From an uncultured Lachnospiraceae bacterium (GTDB lineage Bacteria > Bacillota > Clostridia > Lachnospirales > Lachnospiraceae): 64,000 nt of DNA. The position numbers and the translations under genes were made by a program. The notes beneath the pieces were generated by a model. It saw only the letters and a program-made list of their open reading frames with translations, did not search any database and had not been told where the DNA came from. The stretch spans positions 1-64,000 of the forward strand of contig CAMKQH010000012.1 of the NCBI GenBank assembly GCA_946414885.1. Direction: 5' to 3'. How positions within the stretch are numbered: the first letter of the stretch is position 1; each line of letters starts with the position of its first letter. Of the stretch, positions 1 through 8,511 are shown in pieces.

Positions 1-2
1 AA

Positions 3-1358
3 GCAGTCGAGACCATGGAAGCAACCGAGGCCGTGGAAGTAGCCGAGGCCGTGGAGGCAGCCGAGGCCGTGGAAGTAGCCGAGGCCGTGGAGGCAGCCGA
101 GACCGTTGAAGTAGCCGAGACCGTGGAGGCAGCCGAGACCGTAGAAGCAACGGAAACCGTAGAAGCAACGGAAACCGTGGAAGCAGATGAAGACGCTGAA
201 AAAACAGAAGTTGCGGAGAATGCCGGGACTGCGGAAGAAGCGGCAAACGAGTCTCAAAACCTGATGGAGTTTGAATCTGACTGGGACATGGAGGGAGTGA
301 TCCCTTCCGAGTCTTATGAGGAGGAACCCGTACGGGAAGAAAGTTTTGCGGAAAAATTCAGCGCGGAAGAAGCTGCAGAGGAAGAAATTGCAGCGGCGCC
401 CGTGAAATCTGCATTTGAAAGAATGCGGGAAGCTCTGCCGGATGAAGTGATGGAGGATGATTTCTCCTGGAGCGAGGACGGCATTGAGGATGCTGAAGCG
501 GCGAAAGATTCCGAGGAAGAAAAAGCACCTGAGGGCGCGATCAGCTTTGATAATCTTCCTGCGGAGGAAGAGAATCCGGAGGCTGCAGAGCAACAGCTTG
601 AGGGAGAAAAAGCGCGTGCCTTGACCAAGGAGGAAGAGGAGCTGTACGAATCCTTGCTCAACGATGATTCTGATCGCGCACAGCTTGCAAGAGCCATTGA
701 TAACGTCAGCATGGCGGCATATACCGGCAACGTGATCATCACGGGTGATCCGGGCTCAAACGCCTTGGATCTTGCCAAGAAGATGATCTATGAGGTAAAG
801 CTCAGTGACAGCAATTTCTCGGGAAAGGTGGCGAAGATTCCCGGTAAGGCGCTGAATAATAAAGACATTGCACAGCTTCTTGATGATCTGAAGAATGGCG
901 CGCTGATCGTGGAAAAGGCATCCGACGTTTCGGATCAGACGGCGGCAGACCTTCACAGGAATTTGCAGCGTGAAAACTTTGGCATCATTGTTGTCCTTCT
1001 GGACACGAAAAAGAATATGAACAAGTTCCTCAAGGCACGTGAGGAGCTGAAGCCTTTGTTTAACGCGCGGATCGACATACAGCCCATGAGCAATGACGCG
1101 CTTGCGCTTTTTGCCCGTCAGTATGCTCTCGAGCAGGAATATTCCATTGATAATTTGGGAATGTTGGCGTTGCACACCAAGATTGACGAAATGCAGACGG
1201 CCAGTCATGCCGTAACCACGGCAGACGTAAAGGAAATCATGGATGACGCAATCCACAGCGCATCCAGAAAGACCTTTGGACATTTCTTTGACATTATTTT
1301 GGGCAGAAGATATGACGATGAAGACATGATCGTCATTACGGAGAAGGATTTCATTTAG
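3..1358 (+). CDS. Glu/Ala/Val-repeat protein with degenerate AAA-like C-terminal domain (5' end outside window)
   Basis: The frame is open to the left edge and the six-residue repeat (E-[AT]-V-E-[VA]-[AT]) is already running at base 3, so the ATG at 15 lies inside the repeat and the true start is upstream. Residues up to about 65 are the repeat; then comes an acidic low-complexity region to about residue 210, rich in Glu and Ala. From about 215 to the end the protein looks folded and resembles the ATPase-plus-lid part of AAA proteins, with a strand ending in TGDPGSN where a P-loop would be; the GKT lysine is missing. The family seems to occur beside glycogen genes in Lachnospiraceae (from memory). 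The gene ends 42 bases before glgB. Function is unknown; scaffold or regulatory role is only a guess. Confidence 0.75.
   Translation, partial: AVETMEATEAVEVAEAVEAAEAVEVAEAVEAAETVEVAETVEAAETVEATETVEATETVEADEDAEKTEVAENAGTAEEAANESQNLMEFESDWDMEGVIPSESYEEEPVREESFAEKFSAEEAAEEEIAAAPVKSAFERMREALPDEVMEDDFSWSEDGIEDAEAAKDSEEEKAPEGAISFDNLPAEEENPEAAEQQLEGEKARALTKEEEELYESLLNDDSDRAQLARAIDNVSMAAYTGNVIITGDPGSNALDLAKKMIYEVKLSDSNFSGKVAKIPGKALNNKDIAQLLDDLKNGALIVEKASDVSDQTAADLHRNLQRENFGIIVVLLDTKKNMNKFLKAREELKPLFNARIDIQPMSNDALALFARQYALEQEYSIDNLGMLALHTKIDEMQTASHAVTTADVKEIMDDAIHSASRKTFGHFFDIILGRRYDDEDMIVITEKDFI
9..185 (+). repeat. 18-bp in-frame tandem repeat, about 10 units, open to the left
   Basis: Units begin at 9, 27, 45, 63, 81, 99, 117, 135, 153 and 171 (the last partial). 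Each encodes six residues such as EAVEVA or EAVEAA. The units alternate between two versions, giving a 36-bp higher-order period in the left part, and become more divergent (ETVEAT) toward the right. This suggests recent expansion on the left side. The array must extend past the window edge. Confidence 0.9.
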
Positions 1359-1400
1359 TCTTTCGCCTAAGGAAAGCATGGAAAAGCAGGAGGTTTTCAC

Positions 1401-3308
1401 ATGGCAGGTTCTAACGCGAAGGTGTTTATTTCGAAGACGGACCAATACCTGTTTGGCCAGGGAACGCATTATGAGATTTATACAAAGTTAGGCGCGCATC
1501 TCTCTGAGGAAAATGGCGTGAAGGGAACCTTCTTTGCAACGTGGGCACCCAATGCCGAAGCCGTTCACGTGATCGGTTCCTGGAGCGGATGGAACGAGAC
1601 TGCCCATCCGATGACGAAGCTCGGAGAGGTTGGCATCTGGGGATTGTTTATTCCAGGCGTTGGAGAAGGCGGAATCTACAAATTCCTGATTACCGCGCAG
1701 GACGGAAGAAAGCTGTACAAGGCAGATCCCTATGCGAATTACGCGCAAAAACGCCCTGAGACGGCGTCCATCGTCACGAACCTTGAGGGCTTTGCCTGGA
1801 AGGATCAGAAGTGGATGGAGAAGCGGGATGCGGAGGATTACAACAAGCGCCCCATCGCCATCTATGAGTGTCACATAGGTTCGTTTATGAAGCACCCTGA
1901 CGGCACGGAGGATGGATTTTACAACTACAGGCAATTTGCGGATCGCCTGGTGGAATATTTGAAAGAAATGAAATATACCCACGTGGAGCTGATGGGGATC
2001 GCGGAGCATCCCTTTGACGGTTCCTGGGGATATCAGGTGACGGGTTATTATGCGCCCACGTCGCGCTATGGCACGCCCAAGGACTTTATGTATCTGGTGA
2101 ATGAGCTTCACAAGATCGGCGTTGGCGTGATTCTTGACTGGGTACCCGCACATTTTGCGACGGATGCCCATGGCCTTGGCCAGTTTGACGGAACCTGCAT
2201 TTACGAGCATCCGGATCCCCGAAGGGGTGAGCATCCCGATTGGGGCACGAAGATTTTTAACTATGCAAAATCGGAAGTCAAGAATTTCCTGATCGCCAAC
2301 GTCCTGTTTTGGCTTCGGGAATTCCACGTGGACGGCATTCGCGTGGATGCCGTGGCTTCCATGCTTTATTTGGATTACGGCAAGAAGGAAGGACAATGGT
2401 TGCCGAATGAATTTGGCGGCAATGAGAATCTGGATGCCATTGAATTCTTCCGCCACATGAATTCCGTTGTGCGCGGAACGTATCCCGGGTTCCTTACCAT
2501 CGCCGAGGAATCCACGGCGTGGCCGAAGGTGACGGGACCCATCGGTACGGACAGCTTAGGCTTCTCCCTGAAGTGGAACATGGGATGGATGCACGACTTC
2601 TGTGAATACATGAAGCTGGATCCCTTATACCGCAAGGGAAATCATTACGCACTGACCTTTGCAATGACTTACAACAGCAGTGAGAAATACATCCTGCCCC
2701 TGTCGCACGACGAAGTGGTGCACCTAAAGTGTTCCATGGTGAACAAGATGCCGGGGTATGCCATCGATAAGTACGCGAACCTGCGCACGGGCTATACCTA
2801 CATGTTCGGACATTGCGGCAAGAAGCTCTTGTTTATGGGCCAGGATTTTGGTCAGGAGCGGGAGTGGAGCGAGGCGAGGGAGCTGGACTGGTTCCTTTTG
2901 CAGGAAAAGAATAATCGGGGCCTCAAGGATTACGTGAAGGAACTCCTTAAGGCATACCGCAAATATCCTGCGCTGTATGAGTTTGACAGCAGCTGGGACG
3001 GATTCGAATGGATGAACGCCGACGACAAGGATAACAGCGTGTATTCCTTTGTCAGAAAGTCATCTACCGGAAAGAACAGTCTCCTGTTCGTGCTGAACAT
3101 GACGCCCATGAAGCGCGAGAAATATCGCGTTCCGGTACCTGCGGTCAAGAAGTACAAGCTTTTGCTCAACAGCGATGAGGAGCGGTTTGGCGGCTTTGGC
3201 AACGAGGTGCCTGCGGAGATCATGGCAGAGAGCGTTCCCTGGCATTATCAGGAGCAGTCCATCGAGGTTGATCTGCCTCCTTACGCGGCGCTTGTATTTA
3301 TCTTCTGA
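1401..3308 (+). CDS. glgB: 1,4-alpha-glucan branching enzyme
   Basis: Transfers alpha-1,4 glucan segments to make alpha-1,6 branches in glycogen; cytoplasmic, GH13 family. The 635-residue protein has an N-terminal CBM48-like domain (about 30-115) and a TIM barrel. Catalytic motifs are visible: DGIRVDAV with the nucleophile Asp near 316, AEEST with the acid Glu near 369, and LSHDEVVH with His/Asp near 436-437. The C-terminal beta domain (about 540-635) closes the protein. An AGGAGG site precedes the ATG. It is shorter than the roughly 730-residue E. coli enzyme because it lacks an extra N-terminal extension, as is common in Firmicutes. A terminator follows at 3359. The preceding Glu-rich gene may share its transcript. 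Confidence 0.96.
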   Translation: MAGSNAKVFISKTDQYLFGQGTHYEIYTKLGAHLSEENGVKGTFFATWAPNAEAVHVIGSWSGWNETAHPMTKLGEVGIWGLFIPGVGEGGIYKFLITAQDGRKLYKADPYANYAQKRPETASIVTNLEGFAWKDQKWMEKRDAEDYNKRPIAIYECHIGSFMKHPDGTEDGFYNYRQFADRLVEYLKEMKYTHVELMGIAEHPFDGSWGYQVTGYYAPTSRYGTPKDFMYLVNELHKIGVGVILDWVPAHFATDAHGLGQFDGTCIYEHPDPRRGEHPDWGTKIFNYAKSEVKNFLIANVLFWLREFHVDGIRVDAVASMLYLDYGKKEGQWLPNEFGGNENLDAIEFFRHMNSVVRGTYPGFLTIAEESTAWPKVTGPIGTDSLGFSLKWNMGWMHDFCEYMKLDPLYRKGNHYALTFAMTYNSSEKYILPLSHDEVVHLKCSMVNKMPGYAIDKYANLRTGYTYMFGHCGKKLLFMGQDFGQEREWSEARELDWFLLQEKNNRGLKDYVKELLKAYRKYPALYEFDSSWDGFEWMNADDKDNSVYSFVRKSSTGKNSLLFVLNMTPMKREKYRVPVPAVKKYKLLLNSDEERFGGFGNEVPAEIMAESVPWHYQEQSIEVDLPPYAALVFIF

Positions 3309-3358
3309 TCCGTGGCCGCCTTAGCGTGAATGGATTTGGAAAAAACGGAAACGTGGAT

Positions 3359-3400
3359 CGGCAGGGGAAGAAATTCTTCTGCCGGTTTTATTTGTATTTT
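3359..3400 (+). terminator. Intrinsic terminator after glgB
   Basis: CGGCAG (3359-3364) pairs with CTGCCG (3379-3384). An inner GAA/TTC pairing and a mismatch lie between them, followed by a T-rich run from 3386. It separates glgB from the serpin gene. Confidence 0.7.
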
Positions 3401-3479
3401 TTCTGTTCTGAAGAACTTTTTTGAAAATATGTCGTCTTATTGATTGAAAAGTCATTTTTGCTAATTCGGAGGTAAAAAC

Positions 3480-4907
3480 ATGAAGAAGAAAATGATCTGG
3501 AAGATATTAGCACTGGCATGCGCAGGGGCCATGCTGGCAGGCTGCGGAAGCGCAGGCGCTCCGACGGAGGAAAGCGTACTGGAAAGTACTGTGGACGGCA
3601 AGGAAAGCGCAGAGGAAGTTGGGAAGGAAGAGGCATCTAAGGAAGAGGCTGCTGAAGATGCATCGGAAAAAGACGTGGAATCCGCCTCAGAGGGAACGGT
3701 GGAACACGTGGCACGGAAAACGGAAAACATGGATCCCATGCAGTTAAAGACCGCATATGAGAGAGCAGCGTATTTTGCAGATTGGGCTTATCTAAAAACA
3801 CAGGGAAACACGCTTGTCAGTCCCATGTCCCTGAATCTGGCACTGGGTCTTGCGGCAGAAGGTGCGAGCGGTGAGACGGCAAGGGAATTGGCGCAGTATT
3901 TTGGAAGAGAAGATTATTCAAGCTACGTGGACGAGTACATGAAGTTTGCGGAAAGTCTGACGGTGGAGGATGAACCCGAAGAGATAATAGCGGATGAAGA
4001 GACGGGGATGATAATGAAAGTAACCAGGATCGGCGGCACTAAATACACGTTCCGCTATGAGATCGCGAACTCTTTATGGGTCAACGACAAGAAACGGCTT
4101 CAGGAGAATTACCGCAACAACGTTGAGAAGCTTTTCCGTGCAAAGGCTGCACCGGCGGACTTTACGAATAATCCTGCCCAAACCGTAGACGCCATCAATG
4201 ATTGGTGTAACGAAAAAACGCATGGTCTGATCCCGAGCATCATTACGGAGAGAGACATTGATCCCGAACTTATGGCGATTTTGATCAATTCCCTTTATTT
4301 TGAATCTCCCTGGGCGGAGAAGTGGTCTCTGAGGGAGCATTCGTTTAAGGACTTTTCCGGCAAGGAAACTACGCAGGAGATGCTGATTGGAAAGGGCAAC
4401 GCTTATTATGAGAACGATCAGGCGATTGCTTTTAGCAAGGCTTACTACAATGGATTCCAGTTCATTGGGATCCTCCCCAAGGAAGAAGGCGAGTTTAGCG
4501 TCTTGAATCTGGATTTGGAGAGTCTTCTGAATTCCAGAACGACGGATTACGTAGTGACTGCCCTGATGCCAAAGCTGAATTTTTCCACAACTGCCGATAA
4601 TCTGCAAAACCTGTTGATATCCGAGGGAATTACGGTACCGTTTGACTCTGATCAAGCAGAGTTTGATAAGATCATTGAAGGTGAAGAGTTGCATATTTCA
4701 AGAATTATCCAGAAATGTAAGATTGAACTGGATGAGAACGGCACGAAGGCCGCAGCGGTGACGGCGGTCATGATGAGAGCAAACGACATAGCCATGGAAG
4801 AGCCAGAAAGGAAAGAAGTTTATTTGGACAGACCCTTCGCATTTATGATCTATGACAGCGTTAATGATGAGATCGTTTTCGTTGGAAAAGTGACGGAGGC
4901 AGAATAA
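3480..4907 (+). CDS. Serpin-family protease inhibitor lipoprotein
   Basis: A secreted inhibitor that would trap serine or cysteine proteases by the serpin loop-insertion mechanism at the cell surface. Residues 1-21 form a lipoprotein signal ending in LAGC, with Cys22 as lipidation site. An acidic Glu/Ser/Ala linker (about 23-75) follows, then a complete serpin domain of about 390 residues. Family signatures seen: NTLVSPMSLNLAL, NSLYFESPW, the hinge ENGTKAAAVTA (419-429) needed for inhibitory serpins, and DRPFAFMIYD near the end. Counting from the hinge Glu419 as P17 puts P1 at Asn435 and P1' at Asp436, with Arg433 at P3; this assignment is inference. It has a good GGAGG site. Its last 47 bases overlap the opposite-strand gene. 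Gut bacterial serpins (Bifidobacterium, Eubacterium siropins) are the closest known analogues. Confidence 0.93.
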   Translation: MKKKMIWKILALACAGAMLAGCGSAGAPTEESVLESTVDGKESAEEVGKEEASKEEAAEDASEKDVESASEGTVEHVARKTENMDPMQLKTAYERAAYFADWAYLKTQGNTLVSPMSLNLALGLAAEGASGETARELAQYFGREDYSSYVDEYMKFAESLTVEDEPEEIIADEETGMIMKVTRIGGTKYTFRYEIANSLWVNDKKRLQENYRNNVEKLFRAKAAPADFTNNPAQTVDAINDWCNEKTHGLIPSIITERDIDPELMAILINSLYFESPWAEKWSLREHSFKDFSGKETTQEMLIGKGNAYYENDQAIAFSKAYYNGFQFIGILPKEEGEFSVLNLDLESLLNSRTTDYVVTALMPKLNFSTTADNLQNLLISEGITVPFDSDQAEFDKIIEGEELHISRIIQKCKIELDENGTKAAAVTAVMMRANDIAMEEPERKEVYLDRPFAFMIYDSVNDEIVFVGKVTEAE

Positions 4908-5157
4908 ATCGCCGCTTTTTTGGTGAAGCGACGGGTCGCGCTTCCTCCAACAGGGAAGTTAAGTAATGATAGCGTCGTTGCAGGGCGCTGATCTCGTAGA
5001 CATAACTGTCGATCAAATCAAAATCCGTACAATTGTTAAAACCCGAGTATGCCACGTCCAAGGCGATTCGGGTTTTTTCAAGGTCTTTTTTTAGACTGGC
5101 CCCCTCAAGATCCAGCGATAACGTCACGGGGTCATAGTTTTGCTTATACAGGATCAC
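4861..5157 (-). CDS. DUF2508 (YaaL-like) protein
   Basis: A 98-residue predicted soluble helical protein. The segment with DFDLIDSYVYEISALQRRY matches the DUF2508/YaaL signature (acidic residue, LID, Y, E/N, RRY). In Bacillus yaaL lies between recR and bofA; here it is divergent from a bofA gene, so the neighbourhood is kept but inverted. The basic tail (KKRR, KRSHH) is unusual and is encoded antisense to the last 47 bases of the serpin gene. An AGAGGA site lies eight bases before its ATG. Function is unknown; a link to sporulation is suggested only by position. Confidence 0.75.
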   Translation of the reverse strand: MILYKQNYDPVTLSLDLEGASLKKDLEKTRIALDVAYSGFNNCTDFDLIDSYVYEISALQRRYHYLTSLLEEARPVASPKKRRFILPPSLFQRKRSHH

Positions 5158-5292
5158 GGCTGCGTCCTCTCAGAATGGAATGGGTTGCATAATCAGTATA
5201 TACGTTAGGTTAAAAAAGTATTCCCGTTCTTTTTCCCAAAGCACAGGCATAATCATGTTTTAGAAAATGATCTTGGTCAGGCAGGTGGGAAA

Positions 5293-5565
5293 ATGGAACG
5301 GATTTGCATCATGATCCTGATCGCCCTTGGCGGATTGATCCTGTTGATCGCCATCGCGGTGAGGGGAGAAATGGAAAATCTTCTTTGTTTCTTGATGAGG
5401 GGATTGCTGGGCAGCGTTGGGATCTGCGTGATGAATCTGTTCCTGGCAAGATGGGGGCAAAGCGTGGACGTCGGCATCAATGCCGTGACCTTTTTGACAA
5501 CCGCAACGCTAGGAATTCCAGGCTTTCTGGGACTTTATGCCCTTGGATTTTATCAGCTTCTGTAA
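5293..5565 (+). CDS. bofA: Pro-sigma-K processing inhibitor BofA family protein
   Basis: A 90-residue membrane protein with two to three hydrophobic segments. The C-terminal GINAVTFLTTATLGIPG stretch matches the BofA signature (GIN, then LGIPG). In Bacillus BofA holds the SpoIVFB protease inactive in the outer forespore membrane until the sigma-K checkpoint is released. Whether this species uses that checkpoint is not visible here. An AGGTGGG site precedes the ATG. The gene points away from the yaaL-like gene and lies just before the Tad promoter. It supports a spore-forming host. Confidence 0.88.
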   Translation: MERICIMILIALGGLILLIAIAVRGEMENLLCFLMRGLLGSVGICVMNLFLARWGQSVDVGINAVTFLTTATLGIPGFLGLYALGFYQLL

Positions 5566-5601
5566 AAAAGTAACAAAATCAAAAAACTTTCCCAAACCCT
5601 C

Positions 5602-5630
5602 TTGAAATTTTGTTTTTGTGCATTTATAAT
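5602..5630 (+). promoter_or_regulatory. Sigma-A-type promoter of the Tad pilus operon
   Basis: TTGAAA (5602-5607), a 17-base spacer and TATAAT (5625-5630). It is the only good promoter before the ten co-directional Tad genes. A leader of about 75 bases precedes the first gene. Confidence 0.8.
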
Positions 5631-5727
5631 CCGACTTACAAACATTCTTGATCCTTTCAAATGGAACGGTTCGTTCCGGTTTTCAAACGAGTAAATGAAA
5701 TGAAATACGTGAATGGGAGTGACGTTA

Positions 5728-6252
5728 TTGACGGGTGACTTTCTTTTTGATCTGATGCTTTGCATTTTTCTTTGCATCGCCTGTTATTACGATTACCGGT
5801 TCTGCAGGATCCCCAACTGGCTGATCTTGCTGACGCTGGGACTTGGCCTGACGAAGGCTTGCCTTGCGGGAGGCGGAACCGGCGTGACGGAGTATCTTTT
5901 TTGGGGCGGCATTGTGATGCTGGCGTTGTATCCCTTCTTCCGGATCGGCACGATCGGGGGAGGGGACGTGAAGCTATATGGCGTCTGCTGCGGATTCTTT
6001 CCGGCGGACAAAATTCTTTTCTTTCTTTTTTTCTCGCTGCTTTTCGCGGCATTGTTTTCCATGATCCGGTTTATAAAAAGGGCTGACCTGAGGGAGCGGT
6101 TTGCCTATCTGCTTGCCTACGTGAAGGACGTGGCGGACAGTGGCGCGTACCATCTGTATTTCAGCGACCTTCAGGAAAAACGAAGGGCAGGCATTTGCCT
6201 CGCGGGGCCCATTTTCTTAAGCGTATTAATGTTCTGGGGAGGTTTTTATTGA
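5728..6252 (+). CDS. Prepilin peptidase, A24 family (TadV/CpaA-like)
   Basis: Membrane aspartic protease that removes the leader of Flp-type prepilins. Two motifs carry the catalytic Asp residues: DYRFCRIPNWL near the N-terminus and GGGDVKLYG in the middle. Several transmembrane segments surround them, with one near the C-terminus. I prefer the TTG at 5728, five bases after GGGAGTGA, over the ATG at 5713 which overlaps that site; this removes five residues. It is the first gene of the Tad operon and overlaps the next by four bases. A second A24 peptidase sits at 12739, so the operon may process two classes of prepilin. Confidence 0.88.
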   Translation: MTGDFLFDLMLCIFLCIACYYDYRFCRIPNWLILLTLGLGLTKACLAGGGTGVTEYLFWGGIVMLALYPFFRIGTIGGGDVKLYGVCCGFFPADKILFFLFFSLLFAALFSMIRFIKRADLRERFAYLLAYVKDVADSGAYHLYFSDLQEKRRAGICLAGPIFLSVLMFWGGFY

Positions 6253-7292
6253 AACAATTAGATGAAGTTGTCCTGGCGCTTTGCGACGGGGAAGAAGAAT
6301 ACGTGCAATTGATGGCGGAGTACATGCAAAAACAGCAGAATCTCCCGTGGAGCGTCCACGTATATACGGATGCGGAAAAGCTTCTTGCACGGGAAAAAGG
6401 AATGGATCTTCTTGTGGTGGCGGAATCCGCATGGCAGGAGAAATTAAAGGCGGCCGTGCCAAAGAGAATGGTGGTGCTGAATGAAAGCGGGATCGTGCGG
6501 GATAAGAGTCTGCGCTACGTCAACAAGTATCAACAGGCAGATCAAGTGATACGGGAGCTTTTGGCGGTTTATCTGGAAATCTGCGAGCAAGCCCTTCCGA
6601 AGCTGGAGACAAAGGGAAATACCCGGTTTGTCGGTTTTTTCTCTCCAGTTAGGAGATGCATGCAGACCCCTTTTGCCATCACCATGTCGCAGCTTCTTTC
6701 GCAAAAGTACCGCACGCTGTATCTCAATTTTGAATACTTTGCCGGCAATCAGGAACTATTGCCCGGCGAGCAAACCAGAGACCTGGCGGACCTATTGTAT
6801 TTTCTGAACGCAGAGCAGGACAAGTTCGCCCTGCGGCTTCAAAGCATGACGGGGAAGATTGGTACGTTGGACTACGTGCCGCCCATGAAATCAGGGCAAA
6901 ATCTCCTTAGCATTACGGTGAAGGAATGGCTTACGTTCCTAAAAAGGCTTCAGGAGCTAGGGGAATATGAATTCGTGGTCATGGATCTGAGTGAATGCAT
7001 GCAGGGCTTGTTTGAGATCCTGAGGATCTGCAGCACGGTTTACACCATCATTGTGGAGGATCATGCTGCAAGCGGGAAGATGACGCAGTATGAGAACATG
7101 CTGGAGCAGTATTCCTACGAAGACGTGCTCCAAAAGACGCGAAGGCGCAAGATTCCGAAGATCCGGCACTTGCCGGCAAACTTGGATTGCTATGACCGGG
7201 GAGAACTGGCGGAATACGTTGCGGGACAGCTTGAGGAATTATTGAATGATGAACCAAAAACACAGGGGGAGGGAACTGACGCAAATGGTTGA
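6249..7292 (+). CDS. tadZ: TadZ/CpaE-like pilus assembly protein with degenerate P-loop
   Basis: A 347-residue cytoplasmic protein. Residues 1-115 resemble a receiver-like domain (LDEVVLALCDGEEEYVQLM) and residues 128-320 a MinD/CpaE-like ATPase fold. The Walker A position reads SPVRRCMQTPFA (133-143), so the invariant GK(T/S) lysine is replaced by Gln139. VVMDLSE later in the chain matches the Walker B region. TadZ localises the Tad machine at the pole in other bacteria, and atypical ATPase sites are known in that family. The start is TTG at 6249 after GGGGAGG, overlapping the upstream stop. The next gene begins inside its 3' end, so coupling is likely. Confidence 0.85.
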   Translation: MKQLDEVVLALCDGEEEYVQLMAEYMQKQQNLPWSVHVYTDAEKLLAREKGMDLLVVAESAWQEKLKAAVPKRMVVLNESGIVRDKSLRYVNKYQQADQVIRELLAVYLEICEQALPKLETKGNTRFVGFFSPVRRCMQTPFAITMSQLLSQKYRTLYLNFEYFAGNQELLPGEQTRDLADLLYFLNAEQDKFALRLQSMTGKIGTLDYVPPMKSGQNLLSITVKEWLTFLKRLQELGEYEFVVMDLSECMQGLFEILRICSTVYTIIVEDHAASGKMTQYENMLEQYSYEDVLQKTRRRKIPKIRHLPANLDCYDRGELAEYVAGQLEELLNDEPKTQGEGTDANG

Positions 7293-8511
7293 CTTACAAA
7301 AGATCAAGCAGGAAATGCGTGATCACGTAAGAGAAAAAATGGATTACGGGAGGGACTATGGTGATGAGGAGGTGGGAGAACTCATCGATGAGGAATTATT
7401 AGAAAATCCGGAGACTTGTCGCTTGACGGTGGAGCAAAGGCTACGACTCAAAAAGGAATTGTTTGATTCCATGAGAAGGCTCGACGTGTTGCAGTTTTTT
7501 GTGGATGATCCCGGCATCACGGAGATCATGATCAATGGCATGGAGCATATTTTTGTGGAGCGGGGCGGGAAGCTTACGGAGCTTGAGCTGGCCTTTGATT
7601 CCAAGGAACGGCTGACGGACGTTATCCAAAAAATAGTTGCCGGGTGTAACCGCGTCGTGAACGATGCATCGCCCATCGTGGACGCACGTTTGCCGGATGG
7701 AGCCAGGGTCAACGTCGTGATGGATCCGGTGGCGATCAACGGGCCGATCGTGACTATCCGGAGATTTCCCAAGAAACCCATCACCATGGAGCAGCTTCTT
7801 GCCTTTGGCTCCATCTCAAATGAAGCGGCGGAGTTTCTGGAGAAGCTGGTCAGGGCGCACTACAACATATTCGTCAGCGGGGGAACGGGAAGCGGCAAGA
7901 CGACCTTTCTCAACGCACTGTCGGCTTACGTTCAAAGGGATGAGAGGATCGTGACGATCGAGGACAGTGCGGAGCTGCAGCTATTGGGCGTTACCAATCT
8001 GGTAAGGCTAGAGACCAGAAATGCCAACGTTTCCGGCTGCCGGGAGATTGGGATCAGGGATCTGATCCGTGCATCCCTGAGAATGCGTCCAGACCGGATC
8101 ATTGTCGGCGAGGTCCGCGGCGCAGAGGCGCTTGACATGTTGCAATGTCTGAATACTGGGCATGACGGCAGCATGTCCACGGGACACGCCAACAGTGCAA
8201 AGGACATGCTGTCGAGGCTGGAAAACATGGTTTTGATGGGAATGGAGCTGCCTCTCACCGCCATCAGGCAGCAGATCGCGTCAGGGATCGACCTGATCGT
8301 GCACTTGGGAAGGCTCCGGGACAAGACCAGAAAGGTTTTGGAGATTTCAGAAGTGCTGGGATATCAGGACGGGGAAGTAAAACTGGCAACGCTGTTTTCC
8401 TTTGAAGAAAGTGGGCAGGAAGAAAATGGAAAGGTTCTTGGGAAATTGGTGCGAAAAGAAGCACTCACGCATGAAGACAAGCTTAAAACGGCTGGATTAT
8501 CACCAATATGA
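7285..8511 (+). CDS. tadA: Tad secretion ATPase, CpaF/TadA (type II/IV secretion ATPase)
   Basis: Hexameric ATPase powering pilus extension and, in some Tad systems, retraction. The protein has 408 residues from the ATG at 7285; an in-frame ATG at 7246 is an alternative start. Walker A GGTGSGKTT is at 199-207 with Lys205. The Asp-box region VTIEDSAEL, Walker B IIVGEVRG and the His-box STGHANS follow in the expected order. An N-terminal helical domain (about 1-110) is typical of CpaF. It is the best-conserved gene of the operon, lies between TadZ and the TadB/C fusion, and overlaps both. Confidence 0.95.
   Translation: MVDLQKIKQEMRDHVREKMDYGRDYGDEEVGELIDEELLENPETCRLTVEQRLRLKKELFDSMRRLDVLQFFVDDPGITEIMINGMEHIFVERGGKLTELELAFDSKERLTDVIQKIVAGCNRVVNDASPIVDARLPDGARVNVVMDPVAINGPIVTIRRFPKKPITMEQLLAFGSISNEAAEFLEKLVRAHYNIFVSGGTGSGKTTFLNALSAYVQRDERIVTIEDSAELQLLGVTNLVRLETRNANVSGCREIGIRDLIRASLRMRPDRIIVGEVRGAEALDMLQCLNTGHDGSMSTGHANSAKDMLSRLENMVLMGMELPLTAIRQQIASGIDLIVHLGRLRDKTRKVLEISEVLGYQDGEVKLATLFSFEESGQEENGKVLGKLVRKEALTHEDKLKTAGLSPI

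Noticed and set aside
15..17. ATG at 15 as the real start of the first gene
   Set aside because: It lies inside the repeat, whose frame is open to the window edge; no ribosome site precedes it.
9..185. Repeat array as CRISPR
   Set aside because: Units are contiguous, coding and without spacers.
1488..2456. Long minus-strand open frames opposite glgB and other genes
   Set aside because: They mirror well-supported + strand genes, lack family motifs and have no ribosome sites of note.
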